From Bacteroidales bacterium (GTDB lineage Bacteria; Bacteroidota; Bacteroidia; Bacteroidales; F082), in assembly GCA_024710405.1 (NCBI GenBank), contig JANJUV010000007.1:62001-126000 (forward strand): a stretch of 64,000 bases of DNA, in the 5' to 3' direction. The stretch's first letter is position 1. Each line of letters opens with the position of its first letter. Shown here one piece after another: positions 61,549 through 64,000 of this stretch. The position numbers and the translations under genes were made by a program. The notes beneath the pieces are model-generated. The model saw only the letters and a program-made list of their open reading frames with translations, was not told the DNA's origin and searched no databases.

Positions 61549-62079
61549 TTATGCCGCTTCAACTTCTTCGGTTCTCTCCTCGTCAAATGGAAGTTCAAGC
61601 TGCTTTATGAGATACTTGCCCTCGAGATAGAGTTCAACCTCATAAATGCATGCCTGAACATCATTGTAGAGGTCGCTCTCAAACTCGTAAGGTGCATGTT
61701 CATCGGTGAACTTCGTGAAGGGTGAGACAAGGTTTAAAACCTTACCGGATTCAAATTCCCGGGCGCCTATTATGACAACTCCCTCATGTTCATCATCACC
61801 CCCAATTGATATACCTTTTACCTCGTAATCATCAAGGCTCTTCAGGTCGAAGTTCTCAATGTTTTCAGCAGTGATTGTTTCTGCTTTTTTCATATCGCAG
61901 ATCTTCACCAGATGAACCTTCAATCGGTCAAACCTTGCAAGAAGGTCGTCATGTGCCAGACCTGTACACTTCAGAACAACTTCGTTTGTGATTGGTCCGT
62001 TGCCGTTGTCAATGGATTCGGTGAGCTCGACTTCGAGGCTTCTTCCTTTGATTTTTGCTTTTTTGATTCGCTTTTCCAT
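61549..62079 (-). CDS. Early phage protein, function unknown
   Basis: A 176-aa acidic protein with a Lys-rich start (MEKRIKKAKIKGRSLEVELT) and mixed alpha/beta body (LLARFDRLKVHLVKICDMKK; GVVIIGAREFESGKVLNLVS). No family recognised. It overlaps the preceding gene by 109 nt in another frame, unusually long for this operon. Confidence 0.7.
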   Translation of the reverse strand: MEKRIKKAKIKGRSLEVELTESIDNGNGPITNEVVLKCTGLAHDDLLARFDRLKVHLVKICDMKKAETITAENIENFDLKSLDDYEVKGISIGGDDEHEGVVIIGAREFESGKVLNLVSPFTKFTDEHAPYEFESDLYNDVQACIYEVELYLEGKYLIKQLELPFDEERTEEVEAA

Positions 62080-62234
62080 GTTACTTTTTTTCCTGTGGCT
62101 AATTCGTATTCTTTGATTTTGTGCTGTGCTGCAAGTGTGGCTGCTGAGGTTGTAGGGCCCCGGGCCCGGATTAGGTTGACCTCAAGGAACATTTCCTCGT
62201 CCACGATCACTGAACACTGGTTTATCCTGATCAT
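61971..62234 (-). CDS. Small early phage protein with low-complexity tail
   Basis: An 87-aa protein. The first ~55 residues look folded (QCSVIVDEEMFLEVNLIRAR; AAQHKIKEYELATGKKVTW); the rest is Lys/Ser-rich (SKKQKSKEEASKSSSPNP). Its ATG overlaps the preceding stop by 4 nt, which supports translation. The tail overlaps the next gene by 109 nt. Function unknown. Confidence 0.55.
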   Translation of the reverse strand: MIRINQCSVIVDEEMFLEVNLIRARGPTTSAATLAAQHKIKEYELATGKKVTWKSESKKQKSKEEASKSSSPNPLTTATDQSQTKLF

Positions 62235-62698
62235 GGTAGTTTGATGGTTAAGAATTCAGAGGTTGAAGTATGAGGCGGGTTGATCACTTCACCGGTCTCT
62301 GTGTCGGCAATTCCCATCCCTGGCTTGATGTTTTTGAGGAAGTTTTCCCTTTCTTTCAGCTGCTCAGCAACGGTCTGCTTCTGGCTGTTGAGCCGTTCCC
62401 AGACAGAGTCGCAACACTGGGTGAAGTCATAACTGGTGCGCTGTGTTTTTGTGACCGCGCAACCAAAAACCTTGAATGTTTTCTCGGCGTACTTTTCAGC
62501 TTCGGCCTGAATTGCCTCCTTAACATCTGGGTGTTTCCGGATGGCGTTAACTGTTTCTTCAAGATTCTTGAGCATGATCTCAAGCTGCAAGGGGTTACGT
62601 TCTCCTGAAGTGATCTCGTCCACGCACATCTGGACGAATGTCTCCCGCTCGGCTTTTGTAGCCGGGAGATAGGTGAATTGTGCTATTGCATGTTCCAT
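62231..62698 (-). CDS. Early phage protein, function unknown
   Basis: A 155-aa mostly helical protein (ATKAERETFVQMCVDEITSG; EAIQAEAEKYAEKTFKVFGC) with a CAVTKTQRTSYDFTQCCDSV segment holding three cysteines. I know similar phage proteins beside exonuclease genes but no assigned activity. It lies between the exonuclease and a small protein, with 5-nt and 4-nt junctions. Confidence 0.7.
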   Translation of the reverse strand: MEHAIAQFTYLPATKAERETFVQMCVDEITSGERNPLQLEIMLKNLEETVNAIRKHPDVKEAIQAEAEKYAEKTFKVFGCAVTKTQRTSYDFTQCCDSVWERLNSQKQTVAEQLKERENFLKNIKPGMGIADTETGEVINPPHTSTSEFLTIKLP

Positions 62699-62703
62699 GG
62701 TTT

Positions 62704-63270
62704 TTAAGATTTTACTATTTGATAAATGTTTCGGGTTAACTCGATGTCATACTGTGCATCGTGAAGCTTGGTCTGGTCGATATGGCCAAGCAGGAAGGTT
62801 GCTACTGTCATTAGCTTGAAGTTGATCATGTCCGGCCTTTGCTCTATGAGATACTGAGTTGCCAGCACCATCACGTCAATGGAATTGCTCCAGAACCATG
62901 AGCCGAAGTACTTGTCATTGTTTCGCTCAAAGAATGCCCTGAGGAAACTATTATCAAAGTGAGCATTGTTCCATCCGGCAAGGAAGGCTTTGTCGAGGTT
63001 ATTATACTTCTCGATATACTTTGAAAGCAGGAATATGAAAGCCCTGTAGACCTCAGCTTCCGAAGGGTATTGCCTGATCTGCTCGATAGTCTTTCCGGAA
63101 ACTTTCAGAGCTTCGGGGTTAATGATAATTTGAGGGGCGGGGTTAATATTGAAGTCGAATGTTTCTTTGACTTCGCCATCAATTTCAATGAGTCCGGACA
63201 GCTGGTGAATTCCATGAACTTTGTAGTCCAGTCCGGTTGTTTCAGTGTCGAAGAATAGGATTTTTGTCAT
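62704..63270 (-). CDS. DEDDh 3'-5' exonuclease (DnaQ-like)
   Basis: A 188-aa exonuclease. Exo I is ILFFDTETTGLDY (Asp8, Glu10), Exo II WNNAHFDNSFLRAFF and Exo III HDAQYDIELT with the His-Asp pair of the DEDDh subclass. It removes nucleotides from 3' ends in replication or repair of phage DNA, using two metal ions. It sits in the early nuclease group, 11 nt after the coiled-coil gene. Confidence 0.93.
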   Translation of the reverse strand: MTKILFFDTETTGLDYKVHGIHQLSGLIEIDGEVKETFDFNINPAPQIIINPEALKVSGKTIEQIRQYPSEAEVYRAFIFLLSKYIEKYNNLDKAFLAGWNNAHFDNSFLRAFFERNNDKYFGSWFWSNSIDVMVLATQYLIEQRPDMINFKLMTVATFLLGHIDQTKLHDAQYDIELTRNIYQIVKS

Positions 63271-63281
63271 TTTATTTGGTT

Positions 63282-63590
63282 TTAGATTGATTCAAATTCC
63301 TTTTCCAACTTCTTGATTTCCTTTTCAAAAATCCTCCTGATTCTCATGGCGCAATCAACCAGTTCTTCGATCACTTTTTCTCTGAGTTCAACTGGGATGT
63401 TGTTCTCTGTTCCATAGGAATCGAGGCGGTAATCAGATTTGCGATCATTTGGTTTTGCCTGTAATTCTAATTTTGCAAATCCAACTGTGTGACTGCTGTC
63501 CACAATAGCGTTTATCGCTTTGATTCTGCCCTTGTACTCGTTAATGATAACGTCGAGTTCACGACCTTTTTCTAACTGTTCTTTTTTCAT
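63282..63590 (-). CDS. Small coiled-coil early protein
   Basis: A 102-aa protein with helical ends (EQLEKGRELDVIINEYKGRI; RRIFEKEIKKLEKEFESI) and a short central beta-like stretch. No family recognised. It overlaps the RecB-like nuclease gene by 4 nt and may be its partner. Confidence 0.65.
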   Translation of the reverse strand: MKKEQLEKGRELDVIINEYKGRIKAINAIVDSSHTVGFAKLELQAKPNDRKSDYRLDSYGTENNIPVELREKVIEELVDCAMRIRRIFEKEIKKLEKEFESI

Positions 63591-64000
63591 GACACTTTTG
63601 TTAAGAGGTGTGTGTAATTTCTGATTGTCATAAACTGAGCAAACTCCTCCGCGATGCTCTGAACATCCTCCGGGAGCTTGTCAAAGCGAAGGCATGGGAA
63701 GGGTTCGTGAGGTATGATCTGTCCTTCAAAGCGACCGGACGGGTCTGTGCCGTTATATCCGCGCACTTCAAACACATCATACCAGAATGACTGGGCGTCA
63801 AACATATCAAGGTAAAACTTCCACTGGCATGAAGAGTAATACTCACCCCATCCAGGGTAGCTGAACTTTGTTTTGGCATCCCTTATCTGAATACCTTCAA
63901 TACCATCGGCACGGCCTGTCACTAACAGGACCATGTGTCTGGTGTGGTAGATCTTCTTTGTAGGCACTTCGTGAATCATCTGGGGATGTGCATTGCGATA
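63587..64000 (-). CDS. RecB-like PD-(D/E)xK nuclease (5' end outside window)
   Basis: The frame runs open through the right edge, so the start is missing; at least 138 codons are present. VTGRADGIEGIQIRDAKTKF gives the catalytic Asp and D-x-K pair of a RecB/Cas4-type nuclease, and GWGEYYSSCQWKFYLDMF supplies the conserved Q-x-x-x-Y block. The internal Met at 63979 is not the start because the domain's first half is upstream. Phage members act as exonucleases in recombination. Confidence 0.85.
   Translation of the reverse strand, partial: YRNAHPQMIHEVPTKKIYHTRHMVLLVTGRADGIEGIQIRDAKTKFSYPGWGEYYSSCQWKFYLDMFDAQSFWYDVFEVRGYNGTDPSGRFEGQIIPHEPFPCLRFDKLPEDVQSIAEEFAQFMTIRNYTHLLTKVS

Larger units (their letters stand above)
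12808..64000. mobile_element. Siphovirus-type prophage, left end present, right end outside window
   Basis: A contiguous phage gene set runs from a tRNA-Arg fragment at 12808 past the right edge. It includes large and small terminase, SPP1-type portal, Mu gpF-like protein, scaffold, capsid, connectors, tail tube, tape measure, baseplate, fibres and a lysis cassette; replication genes lie to the right. Gene order and a 1220-aa tape measure indicate a long non-contractile tail. At least 51 kb is present. No integrase, excisionase, CI-like repressor or second att site is seen, so these should lie to the right of base 64000. Accessory islands sit at about 29.0-36.7, 40.7-46.6 and 46.9-51.7 kb. 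Confidence 0.93.

Noticed and set aside
1..64000. CRISPR array, insertion sequence or transposase.
   Set aside because: No spaced direct repeats and no transposase or integrase motifs were seen in any frame.

Overview
The window comes from a member of the Bacteroidota, probably a Bacteroidales-like lineage. The evidence is the promoter pattern TTTG / TAnnTTTG (a clear copy lies ahead of the tRNA-Leu pair), tRNA genes without an encoded CCA, chromosomal families typical of the phylum (DUF4301, DUF1858, DUF1684), and a secreted nuclease ending in a type IX secretion (T9SS) sorting domain. The species cannot be named from the sequence alone.

Bases 1 to about 12,800 are chromosome. From the left: a minus-strand operon of a DUF218/DUF1684 fusion protein, a REC-GAF-PAS histidine kinase and a sigma-54-dependent response regulator cut by the window edge; pdxH; a small DUF1858 protein; a PutP-type Na+/solute symporter; a DUF4301 protein; tandem tRNA-Leu(GAG) and tRNA-Leu(CAG) with promoter and terminator; a large secreted repeat protein; and peptidase E (pepE).

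From 12,808 to the right edge the window is one long prophage that continues beyond it. Its left boundary is a 47-nt 3' fragment of a tRNA-Arg(UCU) gene on the minus strand, the remnant left when a phage integrates into a tRNA gene. Nearly all phage genes lie on the minus strand, so the phage reads right to left. The segment at 51.8-64 kb holds early and replication genes: RecB-like nuclease, DEDDh exonuclease, ParB-like protein, HNH endonuclease, SNF2 helicase, DUF4373 protein, DnaC-like loader, ASCH, VRR-NUC, KilA-N and a stand-alone DnaA domain IV. The late genes run from 46.6 kb down to 12.9 kb in siphovirus order: terminase, portal, gpF, scaffold, decoration, capsid, connectors, tail tube, chaperones, tape measure, baseplate, fibres, lysis. 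The integrase, immunity repressor and second att site are not in the window.

Three accessory blocks break this order. (a) At 29.0-36.7 kb a mostly plus-strand island splits the head genes. It carries a methylase-fold protein without NPPY, a SymE-like protein, a single-chain type ISP/IIG-like restriction-modification enzyme, a CxxC/H zinc protein and a membrane protein. A strong terminator closes the upstream head genes, and a candidate promoter restarts scaffold-capsid transcription. (b) At 40.7-46.6 kb, fused in the same transcription direction to the terminase genes, sit an Na+/solute symporter, two small proteins, an outer-membrane-barrel-like protein and two PAPS-reductase-like/ParB-like pairs (IbrA/IbrB-like). 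(c) At 46.9-51.7 kb sit a T9SS-exported EndoI nuclease, a small peptide with a strong Shine-Dalgarno and a DUF4238 protein.

Block (b) is the strongest candidate for an undescribed system. It combines an inner-membrane transporter, an outer-membrane barrel and duplicated ATP-pyrophosphatase/ParB pairs, all with touching reading frames ahead of terminase.
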